Positions 18,986 to 28,435 of a stretch of 64,000 bases of DNA are shown here, piece by piece. Position 1 is the stretch's first letter, and each line of letters starts with the position of its first letter. Location: assembly GCF_022919095.1 (NCBI RefSeq), contig NZ_CP095073.1, forward strand, positions 2,170,001-2,234,000. Direction: 5' to 3'. The position numbers and the translations under genes are program-made. Under the pieces are notes generated by a model that made no database searches, was not told the DNA's origin, and worked only from the letters and a program-made list of their open reading frames with translations. Source of the stretch: Halobacillus salinarum (GTDB taxonomy: Bacteria; Bacillota; Bacilli; Bacillales; Halobacillaceae).

Positions 18986-20047
18986 ATGAATAGATTGGCA
19001 AAGCTTCGCGAAGCTTTACATGAAAATGGACTGGATGGGATGATTATCCAGAGTCCTAAAAACAGAAGATATATGTCAGACTTTACAGGTTCTTCAGGAG
19101 TTCTTCTCATTACTGGGAATGAAGCACTGATTATTACAGACTTTCGATATACTGAACAGGCAAGAGATCAGGCTCAAGATTTTCAGATGATTGAACATAA
19201 AGGCCCTATTTATGAAGAAGCAGGCAGACAGGTTTCCAAACTTGGTTTGAGTAAAATAGGATTTGAAAAAAGCCATGTTACATATGATGTTTACGAACAA
19301 TTAACCAATCATTTAGAAGCGGAGCTTGTTCCAACTTCAGGATTGGTAGAGCGATTACGTTTAATAAAGACCGAAGAGGAACTTACTATTTTAAAAGATG
19401 CAGCCAAAATAGCGGATAAAGCATTTGATCATATTCTTGGGTTTATTAAGCCTGGTGTAAAGGAAATTGATGTTTCAAACGAACTGGAATTTTTCATGCG
19501 CAAACAAGGAGCTTCCTCCTCAAGCTTTGACATTATTGTAGCTTCCGGATACCGCTCTGCACTTCCCCATGGCGTTGCGTCAGAGAAAAAGATCCAGTCA
19601 GGAGAGCTCGTAACGCTTGATTTTGGCGCTGTCTATAAAGGCTACTGTTCCGATATCACACGGACAGTTGCTGTAGGAGAAATCAGTGACGAGCTTCATA
19701 CGATCTACCAAACTGTTTTACAAGCCCAGTTAAAAGGAATAGAAGGATTAAAACCTGGAATCACAGGAAAAGACGCCGATGCCTTAACAAGAGATTACAT
19801 CAACGAGAAAGGTTATGGACAATACTTTGGTCATTCGACGGGACATGGAATCGGACTGGATGTTCACGAAGGTCCAGGTCTGTCTTTCCGCTCTGATGTT
19901 ACTCTGGAGCCCGGGATGGTTGTGACTGTGGAGCCGGGAATTTATGTTCCTCAGGTTGGAGGATGTAGAATAGAAGATGACGCAGTAATCACTGAAAAGG
20001 GAAATGAGCGGCTCAATTTTTCCAATAAAGAACTGATTACCCTGTAA
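18986..20047 (+). CDS. yqhT: Xaa-Pro dipeptidase/aminopeptidase (YqhT)
   Basis: 353-residue M24 metallopeptidase that cleaves N-terminal residues in front of proline. An N-terminal creatinase-like domain (about 1-125) precedes the pita-bread catalytic domain. Metal ligands are visible in LDFGAVYKGYCSDITRT (two Asp), GHSTGHGIGLDVHEGP (His) and VTVEPGIY / CRIEDDAV (two Glu). The RBS GGAGATAGAGG lies in the end of aroQ. The gene pair pepP-efp is conserved, possibly because EF-P relieves stalling at proline runs; that link is inference. Confidence 0.94.
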   Translation: MNRLAKLREALHENGLDGMIIQSPKNRRYMSDFTGSSGVLLITGNEALIITDFRYTEQARDQAQDFQMIEHKGPIYEEAGRQVSKLGLSKIGFEKSHVTYDVYEQLTNHLEAELVPTSGLVERLRLIKTEEELTILKDAAKIADKAFDHILGFIKPGVKEIDVSNELEFFMRKQGASSSSFDIIVASGYRSALPHGVASEKKIQSGELVTLDFGAVYKGYCSDITRTVAVGEISDELHTIYQTVLQAQLKGIEGLKPGITGKDADALTRDYINEKGYGQYFGHSTGHGIGLDVHEGPGLSFRSDVTLEPGMVVTVEPGIYVPQVGGCRIEDDAVITEKGNERLNFSNKELITL

Positions 20048-20074
20048 GGCTAACAATAAAAGGGAGGAATTATT

Positions 20075-20632
20075 ATGATTTCAGTAAACGATTTTCGTAC
20101 AGGTTTAACAATAGAAGTAGACGGAGATATTTGGCAGGTGCTGGATTTTCAGCATGTCAAGCCGGGTAAAGGGGCCGCTTTCGTTCGCTCTAAACTTCGG
20201 AATTTAAGAAATGGGAACATTCAGGAGAAAACTTTCCGTGGAGGGGAAAAGGTAGAGCGTGCGCATATTGAAAATCGTAAAATGCAGTATTTATATGCCA
20301 ATGGAGACATGCACGCGTTTATGGACACGGAAACTTTTGAACAAGTGGAGCTTCCAACGGCTCGAATAGAACAACAACTCAATTATTTAAAAGAAAACAT
20401 GGAAGTTCAAATCCAGAGTTATCAAGGAGAAACGATTGGTGTAGAACTTCCGAATAACGTGGAACTTGAAGTCGTTGAGACTGAACCAGGTATTAAAGGT
20501 GATACAGCAAGCGGCGGTACGAAGCCCGCTACTCTTGAGACAGGGTTAATCGTACAGGTACCTTTCTTCATAAATGAAGGAGAAAAGCTACTGATCAACA
20601 CAAGTGATGGAAAATACGTATCAAGAGCATAA
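20075..20632 (+). CDS. efp: Translation elongation factor P
   Basis: 185-residue EF-P, which enters the ribosomal E site and relieves stalling at consecutive prolines. All three beta-barrel domains are present: an N-terminal KOW-like domain with the tip loop [10 protein letters not shown] carrying the modifiable Lys (about residue 32), a central OB domain, and the C-terminal OB domain with the signature [23 protein letters not shown] precedes the ATG. It is followed by a strong terminator that ends the yqhR-efp operon. Confidence 0.97.
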   Translation: MISVNDFRTGLTIEVDGDIWQVLDFQHVKPGKGAAFVRSKLRNLRNGNIQEKTFRGGEKVERAHIENRKMQYLYANGDMHAFMDTETFEQVELPTARIEQQLNYLKENMEVQIQSYQGETIGVELPNNVELEVVETEPGIKGDTASGGTKPATLETGLIVQVPFFINEGEKLLINTSDGKYVSRA

Positions 20633-20686
20633 CCCGTGCACAGGATGTGTGCTGGTAGTCTTAATTATTTCAAGCATTTTGAAGCG

Positions 20687-20719
20687 GAAAAGCTGCTCCA
20701 TTAAGGGGCAGCTTTTTTT
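20687..20719 (+). terminator. Intrinsic terminator after efp
   Basis: AAAAGCTGCTCC / GGGGCAGCTTTT stem with seven T residues. Confidence 0.88.
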
Positions 20720-20774
20720 GTTTCTCTTCATTCTACTATCTCTTAAATTCCCTCTATTTTATATCATTTGCAAG

Positions 20775-20803
20775 GCATAACTAGAAAGTAATCACATACA
20801 TAT
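20775..20803 (+). promoter_or_regulatory. Sigma-E promoter of the spoIIIA operon
   Basis: -10 element CATACATAT (20795-20803) matches the sigma-E consensus CATACAnT exactly, with GCATAAC (20775-20781) as the -35 region 13 bases upstream. It lies 30 bases before spoIIIAA. In B. subtilis spoIIIA is transcribed by sigma-E in the mother cell, so sequence and context agree. Confidence 0.75.
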
Positions 20804-20832
20804 GAAGTAAATCAAACCAAAGGAGTAAAAGG

Positions 20833-21785
20833 ATGAAAGAGATTCTCCGCTTGTTCCCTGAATCATTCCAGCTGCTATTAGAGAAGCATGTGGACTGGTC
20901 CATAGTTCAGGAGCTGCGCTTAAGAATTCATCAACCCATTGAAATGCTAGATTCGAAGCAAAGATCCAAGGTCGGTCATCTTGCACTTACGGCAGCTGAC
21001 TTATCGTATGTATTAAATCAAATCAGCCAGTTTTCTCTCTACCGATATAAAGATGAATTAAGAGAAGGATTCATTACAATTGAGGGGGGACACCGGGTCG
21101 GCCTGGCAGGCAAAGTCAACACCGAAAACTATAAAGTGGAAACCATTAAGAACATATCTTTTATGAACATCCGGATAGCCCGCGCTTCTGCAGGACAAGC
21201 CAAACGGTTCCTGCCCTACTTGAAAAAAGAGGGAAGATGGTGCAACACCTTAATCATAGGTCCCCGCATTCTGGAAAAACTACGCTCCTCCGGGAATTAA
21301 CGAAGTGGATATCGACTGACCTACCCTATCAGGCTGCATCGAAAGTAGCTGTTGTGGATGAACGTTCTGAGCTTGCAGCGAGTCTTTCCGGCGTTCCTCA
21401 GCTTGATATTGGGGAGAGAACCGATGTGATGGATGCTTGTCCAAAAGCGGAGGGAATGATGATGATGATTCGATCCATGTCTCCGGATGTACTGGTGGTT
21501 GATGAAATTGGAGGGGAAAAAGACGCCGAGGCAATAAGAGAAGCAATTTATACAGGAGTAAAAATTATCAGTACCATTCATGGGCTGGATCTCCCTTCAA
21601 TAATGAATCGCCCTTCAGCGAAAAAGCTGATTGAAGAAAACGTATTTGAACGCTTTATCGTACTGGAGAGATTGACCGAAAGAAAAGAGCGATTGGCCAG
21701 TGTATATGATCAAAACGGTCAGACGCTATTTCAATTAAAAGGGAGGGGTATTCGTGCAGTGGATCGGAGCCGCCCTCATTCTTAG
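20833..21785 (+). CDS. spoIIIAA: SpoIIIAA, engulfment-stage ATPase (apparent frameshift)
   Basis: ATPase related to type II/IV secretion motors, thought to energise the SpoIIIA-SpoIIQ channel between mother cell and forespore. The first frame carries ELRLRIHQPIE and EGGHRVGLAGKV and enters the Walker A region. After the four-C run at 21262-21265 the frame shifts; one added C gives GPPHSGKTTLLREL and joins the second frame with VVDERSELAAS and LVVDEIGGEKD (Walker B). Reconstructed length is about 317 residues, near the B. subtilis size. It heads the eight-gene operon. The indel probably reflects a sequencing error; as written the protein would end before the ATP-binding site. Confidence 0.92.
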
Positions 21786-22263
21786 CGTAACGACTTGGAT
21801 AGGATTTGATGTAGCATCCAAATTCAAGAAAAGACCAAGTCACATTCGACAATGGAAAAATGCCTTGCAAATGATTGAAGCAGAAATGGTGTATGGTCAA
21901 TCCTCGCTCTATGAAGTGTGCAGGAGTATTTCCCGAAATCTTCCTGCGCCAATTCATTACTTTTTTACAGATATCGTGCAGGATACGGAACCATGTCCTG
22001 ATTTTTCAGAGCTTTGGACCGCAAAACTAAACAGTCATTGGCCCTTAAACGCTTTAACGAAAAGTGAACTTGAAATCCTTACACAGTTTGGCAAGACATT
22101 AGGTCAGCATGACTTAATTCAGCAGCAAAAACAAATTCAACTCACTCTTCATCACCTGGACAGGGAATTGAATGATGCTCTGGAGGTGTGTGACCAGTAC
22201 CAAAGACTGGCTAGAGGAATTGGTGTATTAAGCGGAGTGCTCGTCATCATTTTAATTATGTAA
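21754..22263 (+). CDS. spoIIIAB: SpoIIIAB, stage III sporulation protein
   Basis: 169-residue membrane-anchored protein starting at GTG (21754) within the end of spoIIIAA, behind GGGAGGGG. An N-terminal helix (about residues 2-20) is followed by a helical cytoplasmic domain related to GspF-type proteins (RQWKNALQMIEAEMVYGQ), and a C-terminal hydrophobic segment (about 152-169). The family is proposed to serve as a platform component of the mother-cell channel complex. The 32-base overlap with spoIIIAA indicates translational coupling. Confidence 0.93.
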   Translation: MQWIGAALILSVTTWIGFDVASKFKKRPSHIRQWKNALQMIEAEMVYGQSSLYEVCRSISRNLPAPIHYFFTDIVQDTEPCPDFSELWTAKLNSHWPLNALTKSELEILTQFGKTLGQHDLIQQQKQIQLTLHHLDRELNDALEVCDQYQRLARGIGVLSGVLVIILIM

Positions 22264-22280
22264 AAGGGGGAAGGAACATT

Positions 22281-22487
22281 GTGCTTCAAGATGCGTCCAT
22301 TTTGTTTCAAATTGCAGGTATCGGCATCATAGTCGCCATGATCCACAGTATTTTAAAACAGATGGGAAAAGAAGAAATCGCTCAAGTCGTAACGCTAACA
22401 GGATTCATTATTGTACTGTTTATCGTGCTGCACCGGCTGGCAGAACTATTTTCCCAAATAAAATCGGTGTTTCTCTATCAAGGATAA
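22281..22487 (+). CDS. spoIIIAC: SpoIIIAC, small membrane protein
   Basis: 68 residues with two membrane helices (about 9-25 and 36-54) joined by a short polar loop (LKQMGKEEIAQ). The size and sequence are typical of SpoIIIAC. Its GTG start follows GGGGGAAGG. It resembles the N-terminal part of SpoIIIAD, and both are predicted membrane parts of the SpoIIIA channel. Confidence 0.93.
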   Translation: MLQDASILFQIAGIGIIVAMIHSILKQMGKEEIAQVVTLTGFIIVLFIVLHRLAELFSQIKSVFLYQG

Positions 22488-22493
22488 TGCAGC

Positions 22494-22892
22494 ATGAATA
22501 TTATACAAATTGTCTCTCTTGGACTGGTTGCTGCTTTGCTCATTATTTTGTTAAAAGAGCAGAAGTCATCAGTAGCCTTTTTGCTCTTAATTTTTACCGT
22601 CATCGTCATCTTTCTATCGATACTTGATCAAGTAAAACATATTTTTACATTGTTGTCCTATATGGCTGAACAAGCGGATATAGAGCCGATTTATTTCAAA
22701 ACCATTCTTAAAATTATCGGCATTGCCTATATTGCTGAATTTGGAGCCCAATTAATTAGAGATGCAGGTCTGTCTTCTTTGGCATCTAAAGTCGAGCTTG
22801 CGGGTAAACTTTTTATTCTTATGCTGGCTATACCTATACTGACAGCTGTTATCCAAACGATTTTAAACTTTATACCGGGACACACGGGGTAA
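22494..22892 (+). CDS. spoIIIAD: SpoIIIAD, membrane protein
   Basis: 132 residues with at least four hydrophobic helices (about 2-20, 26-50, 60-90 region and 100-125). It contains the characteristic EPIYFKTILKIIGIAYIAEFGAQ-type core (positions about 62-85), which marks the family. It begins six bases after spoIIIAC stops, so both are likely made together. It is a membrane subunit of the SpoIIIA complex. Confidence 0.93.
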   Translation: MNIIQIVSLGLVAALLIILLKEQKSSVAFLLLIFTVIVIFLSILDQVKHIFTLLSYMAEQADIEPIYFKTILKIIGIAYIAEFGAQLIRDAGLSSLASKVELAGKLFILMLAIPILTAVIQTILNFIPGHTG

Positions 22893-22908
22893 GTTAGCGA
22901 GGTATCAA

Positions 22909-24072
22909 ATGAAATCGATAACCTTTCTTATATGTCTGCTTGCAGGAATCTTTTGCTTGCCTTTGGCCGTTTCTGCTTCGACATCTGCAGATGCCGTCCC
23001 TTCTCTGGTGGATCATATTTCCACTCAGGAACTGGAGAAGAGCTGGGATGAGATCAACAATCAATATGGAGACTACCTGCCAACCTTTAACATGAATAAT
23101 TTTCAGGACTTTCTTAACTCAGAAACACCTTTGCAATCCAACGATTGGTTGGCTGGAATGATGAAATTCTTCTTTCACGAATTGCTGCTTAATGGAAAGC
23201 TGTTGGCTTCCCTTTTGTTTCTTACACTATTCAGTACGCTGCTTCAATCCATTCAATCTTCATTCGAAAACAGTGTCGTAAGCAGAATTGCTTATATGGT
23301 CGTTTACCTAGTGCTCTTGACACTGGCACTCGAAAGTTTTCACCAAATCATTGAATATACACTAGATGCCATTGACCGGATGAGCAGTTTCATGATAGGG
23401 ATCCTGCCACTGTTACTAGGGATTATGGCCTCTTTCAGTCATTTAATGTCCATTTCATTTTTCCACCCGATTATCGTTGCGCTCGTACAGTCGAGCGGGT
23501 TGCTGGTGAAGTATTTATTGATTCCTTTGTTTTCTACTTCCGCTCTTTTAGTCATCCTTGGATCTTTAAACGAAACTTACAAAGTCGACCAGCTCGCTGA
23601 ATTGTTACGTAAAACGGGACTTGCGGCGATGGGGATCTTTTTAACTATCTTTTTAGGAGTCATCAGTGTACAGGGAACCGTAACAGCAGTTCAAGATGGC
23701 GTTACGATGAAAACAGCACGGTTTGTAACTGGGAATTTTGTTCCTGTTGTCGGAAGACTTTTCACTGATGCTACAGATACAATACTTGGTGCTTCACTCG
23801 TTTTAAAGAATACATTGGGGATTGCCGGGGTCGTCATTTTATTGGGAATTGCTATATTTCCTGCTATCAAAGTTTTTGCGATTGCAATCATTTACAAAAT
23901 CGCAGCAGCGCTGCTTCAGCCTTTAGGCGACGGTCCAATCGTTCATGCAATGGGAGTGATCAGCCGCCATATCATGTATATTTTCGCTTCCTTGCTGATG
24001 GTTTCTATGATGTTCTTTTTAGTGATAGTCATTATGGTGGCAGCAAGCAATATTACTATGATGGTTCGATAA
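22909..24072 (+). CDS. spoIIIAE: SpoIIIAE, polytopic channel protein
   Basis: 387 residues. An N-terminal signal-like helix (about 3-23) precedes an extracytoplasmic segment rich in polar residues (about 25-75), then a series of six or more membrane helices through to the C-terminus. Family stretches such as GNFVPVVGRLFTDATDT and FAIAIIYKIAAALLQPLGD are present. It is the largest membrane protein of the SpoIIIA apparatus and is expected in the mother-cell membrane around the forespore. Confidence 0.94.
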   Translation: MKSITFLICLLAGIFCLPLAVSASTSADAVPSLVDHISTQELEKSWDEINNQYGDYLPTFNMNNFQDFLNSETPLQSNDWLAGMMKFFFHELLLNGKLLASLLFLTLFSTLLQSIQSSFENSVVSRIAYMVVYLVLLTLALESFHQIIEYTLDAIDRMSSFMIGILPLLLGIMASFSHLMSISFFHPIIVALVQSSGLLVKYLLIPLFSTSALLVILGSLNETYKVDQLAELLRKTGLAAMGIFLTIFLGVISVQGTVTAVQDGVTMKTARFVTGNFVPVVGRLFTDATDTILGASLVLKNTLGIAGVVILLGIAIFPAIKVFAIAIIYKIAAALLQPLGDGPIVHAMGVISRHIMYIFASLLMVSMMFFLVIVIMVAASNITMMVR

Positions 24073-24074
24073 GG

Positions 24075-24689
24075 ATGTCGATTATGAATCTATTTACTGA
24101 ATGGATTACAAGGATTGTATTATTCCTGTTACTAGCCATGGTTTCTGATGCACTGCTGCCTTCTGGAACCATGAAGAAATACGCCCGTTTAGTCATGTCA
24201 ATCCTTCTGCTGCTTATCTTTCTTGGGCCGCTGCTTCAAATTTTGAAAGTAGATCCAAACCAATTTATTCATCAAGCGGAACAGGCAATGAAGGAGCAAG
24301 TCAACGATGAAGATTTAAATGAGGCAATTGAATCGAAGAAAAATGAAATACTTGAAGGACAAGATGCATATAAATTAGAACAGATCGAACAGGCTGTCTC
24401 TAAAGAGATCTCCAAGCCTTTAGAAGAAGAAATGAACTTGAAGCTGACAGATGTGTCGATGACATTTGATGGTGAACCTTATGAATTAAATACATTGGAC
24501 AAGTTGATTGTCACACTTTCTCCTTTCAAAGAGCAGAACACAGTCGATGAAGTTACTATATCGATCGATGGAGATGCTCCAGAAAAAAAAGATACAAACA
24601 GAAACGAGGAAGTGGTCGGCTGGCTCACAAAACAGTTAGATCTTGACAAAGATCAAATCGCAATCCGCTGGGAGGAAGAGGATGAATAA
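24075..24689 (+). CDS. spoIIIAF: SpoIIIAF, stage III sporulation protein
   Basis: 204 residues with two N-terminal membrane helices (about 10-28 and 36-55) and a soluble domain facing the intermembrane space. That domain is acidic and helical at first (about 65-120), then a compact alpha/beta fold of the ring-building type. It starts two bases after spoIIIAE and overlaps spoIIIAG by eight bases. In B. subtilis SpoIIIAF, AG and AH contribute ring-forming domains to the channel. Confidence 0.93.
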   Translation: MSIMNLFTEWITRIVLFLLLAMVSDALLPSGTMKKYARLVMSILLLLIFLGPLLQILKVDPNQFIHQAEQAMKEQVNDEDLNEAIESKKNEILEGQDAYKLEQIEQAVSKEISKPLEEEMNLKLTDVSMTFDGEPYELNTLDKLIVTLSPFKEQNTVDEVTISIDGDAPEKKDTNRNEEVVGWLTKQLDLDKDQIAIRWEEEDE

Positions 24690-25304
24690 ATGGTGGAATA
24701 AGCTTTTCAGCCCATTATCTTCTAAAGAAGGTCGAAAATTAAATAAAACCAAGTACATCATCGGTTTAGGAATAATTGGAGTATTACTCATTCTAACAAG
24801 CAGCTGGTTTAAACCGTCAAGTGGCAAGGACGCCCTTCCCCAAGAACAGACGGAACAGACAAAATCTCACTCCAGTAATGACCAAGTATCAGCCTCCACT
24901 GATTCTATTGGACAGCTGGAATCTGAATATGAAAAACAATTGAAGCCACTTTTAGAAAATATAGAAGGGGTTAGTGATGTAGACATCATGATCAATTTAT
25001 CAGCTACACAATCCAAAGTGTATGACAAAAATTTGATCATCGGAAAACAAACAACGAAGGAAACTGATAAGAATGGGGGGAAAGGGAGATTGAAGACTAT
25101 TCCAAAGAAGAACAGCTGGTATTGGTGCGTCAAGGTGACCGTGAAGTTCCGCTATTAACAAAAACCGAAAAACCAAAGGTAAGCGGAGTGTTTGTCACTG
25201 CTAAAGGCGTGGATCAATTAACTGTGAAGGGCTGGGTAGTAGAAGCCGTTTCACGGGTCCTGGATGTACCAAGCCATAGAATCTCTGTACTGCCTAAACA
25301 ATAA
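24682..25304 (+). CDS. spoIIIAG: SpoIIIAG, ring-forming channel protein (apparent frameshift)
   Basis: Starts at ATG 24682 behind GGAGGAAGAGG, with a basic N-terminus, one membrane helix at about residues 28-46 and an EscJ/PilO-like ring domain. In the B. subtilis homologue this domain forms a large oligomeric ring between the two membranes. The frame breaks at about 25075-25086 (runs of six and three G). One added base turns the frame into EIEDYSKEEQLVLVRQGDREVP and continues to VLDVPSHRISVLPKQ, about 207 residues in total. As elsewhere in this window the deletion is probably technical. Confidence 0.9.
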
Positions 25305-25316
25305 GGAGGGTTTACT

Positions 25317-25865
25317 TTGTTAAAAAAACAAACGGTTTGGCTGTTGACGATGCTGAGTTTATTAATTGTATTGAGTGTTTACTACATGACTTCCCCAGAT
25401 AATGGAGAAATGGCCTTTATTCAAGATAATCAATGGAATGAAGAAAGCAAAGATACAGAACAAACAAACGCGGATGCGACGAAGGATGGTACTGTAATTT
25501 CTCAACTTTCTACAGATGAATTATTTGCTGCCATCCGACTTGATAAACAAAATGAGAGAGATCAATTACAGGAGCAGCTTTCAGACATCGTTGCTTCCAG
25601 CAACTTTAGTACAGAAGAAAAGAATGATGCCATGAATAAATTGGAAGCACTACAGGAAGCAGAATCCAAAGAATCGATCTTAGAAAACACCATTCGGGCA
25701 AGCGCACCTTATGAAGATGTCCTTGTTCGCTCTGATGAAGATGTCGTTCACGTCACTGTAAAAGCGAATGAACTTTCTAAATCAGCTACAAATGAAATCA
25801 TTCAAATGGTATCTGATGAGTTTGGCGAAAAACGAGTAGATGTTAAGTTCCAGCCAGAGCAATAA
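25317..25865 (+). CDS. spoIIIAH: SpoIIIAH, mother-cell channel protein that binds SpoIIQ
   Basis: 182 residues. It has one N-terminal membrane helix (about residues 6-24), an acidic linker, then the C-terminal EscJ/YscJ-like domain (about 95-182: AEDVVVRSDEDVVHVTVKAN-like region) that in B. subtilis pairs with forespore SpoIIQ across the intermembrane space. The start is TTG after AAGGAGGG. It is the last gene of the operon, followed by a very strong terminator. Confidence 0.94.
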   Translation: MLKKQTVWLLTMLSLLIVLSVYYMTSPDNGEMAFIQDNQWNEESKDTEQTNADATKDGTVISQLSTDELFAAIRLDKQNERDQLQEQLSDIVASSNFSTEEKNDAMNKLEALQEAESKESILENTIRASAPYEDVLVRSDEDVVHVTVKANELSKSATNEIIQMVSDEFGEKRVDVKFQPEQ

Positions 25866-25908
25866 CAGGAAAAGCCCCTGTCCTAAATGACAGGGGCTTT
25901 TCCTGTTA
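25864..25908 (+). terminator. Terminator of the spoIIIA operon
   Basis: Long stem AACAGGAAAAGCCCCTGTC / GACAGGGGCTTTTCCTGTT with a six-base loop. It isolates the sporulation operon from accB. Confidence 0.85.
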
Positions 25909-26032
25909 TAAATAAAGATCTGGAAACGCTTCATGATGGGAAGTTGCAGGGGAGTGGTAATCTGTCGTAGAATGTTAGGTGGAGTTATTAGTACCAAATA
26001 ATAAAGTTATACTACATAAAGGAGTGCCAAAC

Positions 26033-26535
26033 ATGTTAAAGGTACAGGAAATCCGTGAACTTATTAAACTAATTGACCAGTCAAACATCGACGAATTTTG
26101 TTATGAAACAAATGGAACAAAAGTTTCCATGAAAAAACAGCAAGGCCAGGTAGTTACAGAAGTACCAGTAAAAACGGAAGCGCCAAAGCAGGAGCCTGCT
26201 GAAGCAATAGAAAAGGCTGAAGAAACTTCAGACAAAAAACCTCAGGCAGTCAGCGAACAAGACGAGCCAAAACAAGAAAAAAATACATCCAAAGATTTTG
26301 ATGTTGAAATTACTTCCCGATGGTTGGAACCTTTTACCAATCCCCATCCCCGGATAAAGGTGCATACGTTTCTGTTGGCGATCAAGTAAAAGAGGAATCA
26401 GTGGTTTGTATTGTGGAAGCAATGAAACTCTTTAATGAGATTGAAGCGGAAGTCTCTGGCGAAATTGTCGAGATCTTAGTTGAAGACGGTGAGTTAGTTG
26501 AGTATGGACAGCCGTTGTTCCGTGTCAAGTCGTAA
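26033..26535 (+). CDS. accB: Biotin carboxyl carrier protein of acetyl-CoA carboxylase (apparent frameshift)
   Basis: BCCP carries biotin between AccC and the carboxyltransferase in the first step of fatty acid synthesis. It begins at ATG 26033 after AAAGGAG ([14 protein letters not shown]), followed by an acidic Pro/Glu/Lys linker. The frame breaks at the three-C run 26316-26318; adding one C gives [18 protein letters not shown] and continues to the biotinyl domain EAMKLFNEI, with the biotinylated Lys near residue 131. The restored length is about 167 residues. AccB is indispensable, so a real disruption is very unlikely. Confidence 0.94.
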
Positions 26536-26550
26536 CGGAGGTGTCACGTT

Positions 26551-27909
26551 TTGATTAAAAAAATATTAATTGCAAACCGGGGAGAAATTGCTGTCCGGAT
26601 CATACGCGCGTGTAAAGAAATGAACATCCAGACAGTGGCCATTTATTCTGAAGCGGATAAAGAGGCGCTGCATGTGCAGCTCGCTGAAGAAGCCTACTGC
26701 GTAGGGCCTAAACTAAGTAAAGACAGCTACTTAAACTATACAAATATTATGAGTCTTGCCACGTTAACTGAGATAGACGCTATTCATCCAGGCTACGGCT
26801 TTTTGGCGGAGAATGCCGAGTTTGCTGAAATGTGTGACGAATGCAACATCACCTTTATCGGCCCGTCAGCCTATGCCATTCAAAAGATGGGTACAAAGGA
26901 TGTGGCCAGAGAGACGATGCGGGAAGCCGGGGTACCTGTCGTTCCAGGATCGGAAGGCATCATTAAAAATGAAGAAGAAGGGATAAAAATAGCTGAGGAG
27001 ATCGGCTACCCTGTCATTATTAAAGCTACGGCCGGCGGAGGTGGAAAAGGAATCCGCGTGGCTAGAAATGAAGAAGACCTGAAAAAAGGGATTGAAGTTA
27101 CCCAGCAGGAAGCAGAGACAGCTTTTGGGAATCCTGGTGTCTATCTCGAGAAATTCATTGAAGACTTTCGTCATGTGGAGATCCAGGTGCTTGCTGACAA
27201 TCATGGCAATGCGATCCACCTGGGAGAAAGAGACTGCTCCATCCAGCGGCGGCTGCAAAAGCTCATTGAAGAAACACCGTCTCCAGCTATCACTCCAGAG
27301 ATGAGAAAGAAAATGGGGGACGCTGCTGTGAAAGCGGCACTGGCTGTGAACTACTCAGGTGCGGGTACCGTTGAATTCATCTTTGATAAAGAGGAAGAAA
27401 CATTCTATTTCATGGAAATGAACACGAGAATTCAAGTAGAACACCCGGTAACTGAGCTCGTTACGGGGGTAGATTTAATTAAAGAACAAATATTAGTTGC
27501 CAATAACGAACAGCTCGCCTACAAACAGGAAGACATTGAGTTTGAAGGCTGGGCAATGGAGTGCCGGATCAATGCAGAAGATCCATTTAAGAACTTCATG
27601 CCTTCTGCAGGGAAAATCGATATGTACCTGCCTCCTGGAGGATTTGGTGTCAGGGTGGACTCTGCAGCATATCCAGGCTATATGATTCCGCCCTATTACG
27701 ATTCCATGGTCGCAAAATTAATTACCTATGGTAAAGATCGAAAGGAAGCGATCCAGAGAATGAGACGGGCTCTGGATGAATTCGTTGTTGAAGGGGTCCA
27801 TACGACCATTCCTTTCCACCAAAGAATGATGGAGCATGAAATTTTTGTTGGTGGAGACTTTAATACAAAGTTCTTAGAAAAATATACTATAATGAAGGAA
27901 GAAGATTAA
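26551..27909 (+). CDS. accC: Biotin carboxylase subunit of acetyl-CoA carboxylase
   Basis: 452-residue ATP-grasp enzyme that carboxylates biotin on AccB. Motifs include KILIANRGEIAVRI at the N-terminus, the glycine-rich ATP loop KATAGGGGKGIRVA, LEKFIEDFRHVEIQVL, ERDCSIQRRLQKLIEE and the catalytic MNTRIQVEHPVTE. The start codon is TTG after ACGGAGGTG. It follows accB by 15 bases and precedes yqhY, as in B. subtilis. Confidence 0.97.
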   Translation: MIKKILIANRGEIAVRIIRACKEMNIQTVAIYSEADKEALHVQLAEEAYCVGPKLSKDSYLNYTNIMSLATLTEIDAIHPGYGFLAENAEFAEMCDECNITFIGPSAYAIQKMGTKDVARETMREAGVPVVPGSEGIIKNEEEGIKIAEEIGYPVIIKATAGGGGKGIRVARNEEDLKKGIEVTQQEAETAFGNPGVYLEKFIEDFRHVEIQVLADNHGNAIHLGERDCSIQRRLQKLIEETPSPAITPEMRKKMGDAAVKAALAVNYSGAGTVEFIFDKEEETFYFMEMNTRIQVEHPVTELVTGVDLIKEQILVANNEQLAYKQEDIEFEGWAMECRINAEDPFKNFMPSAGKIDMYLPPGGFGVRVDSAAYPGYMIPPYYDSMVAKLITYGKDRKEAIQRMRRALDEFVVEGVHTTIPFHQRMMEHEIFVGGDFNTKFLEKYTIMKEED

Positions 27910-27923
27910 AGGAGTGATCAAGT

Positions 27924-28325
27924 ATGAGTGAGAATCATCTCTTAAACGTAACCGACGGATCAACGCTTGGAAATGTAGAGATTGCTCCCGAAGTAATCGA
28001 AGTAATTGCCGGGATTGCAGTTTCTGAAGTAGCAGGGGTTGCTTCCATGCGTGGTAACTTTGCTTCAGGGGTTGTAGAAAGATTAGGCAAGAAGAATCAC
28101 GGCAAAGGTGTAAAAGTCGAATTAACGGAACAAGGAATTCTGATTGATGCTTACGTAGTTATGGATTATGGAATTTCAATTCCTGATACGGCAAAGAAAA
28201 TCCAGGATAATACGAGGCAGGCATTGAAGAACATGACGGCACTCGAGATTAAAGAGATTAATGTGCATATTGTTGGAGTACAAATGGAGAGTAAAGAAGA
28301 AGAATTCGAGAATGAAGAGTTTTAG
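27924..28325 (+). CDS. yqhY: YqhY, Asp23/Gls24 family protein
   Basis: 133-residue Asp23/Gls24-family protein without membrane segments. Family signatures are APEVIEVIAGIAVSEVAGV and a C-terminal VQMESKEEEFE acidic tail. The gene follows accBC in many Firmicutes, and in B. subtilis it has been linked to control of acetyl-CoA carboxylase activity. The biochemical mechanism is not visible from sequence. RBS AAAGGAG. A GC-rich hairpin follows. Confidence 0.92.
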   Translation: MSENHLLNVTDGSTLGNVEIAPEVIEVIAGIAVSEVAGVASMRGNFASGVVERLGKKNHGKGVKVELTEQGILIDAYVVMDYGISIPDTAKKIQDNTRQALKNMTALEIKEINVHIVGVQMESKEEEFENEEF

Positions 28326-28330
28326 TTAGC

Positions 28331-28362
28331 GGCCAGCGGGGAGCCCCCCGCTGGTCCTTCTT
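28331..28362 (+). terminator. GC-rich hairpin after yqhY
   Basis: GGCCAGCGGGG / CCCCGCTGGTCC with a four-base loop. The following stretch is only moderately T-rich, so termination may be partial. Confidence 0.6.
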
Positions 28363-28435
28363 CATTTTAGAACATAGCTTTTCAGCCATGAACATGTTAT
28401 TATTCAAACGGATAAGAACGAAAAGGAGACTGGGC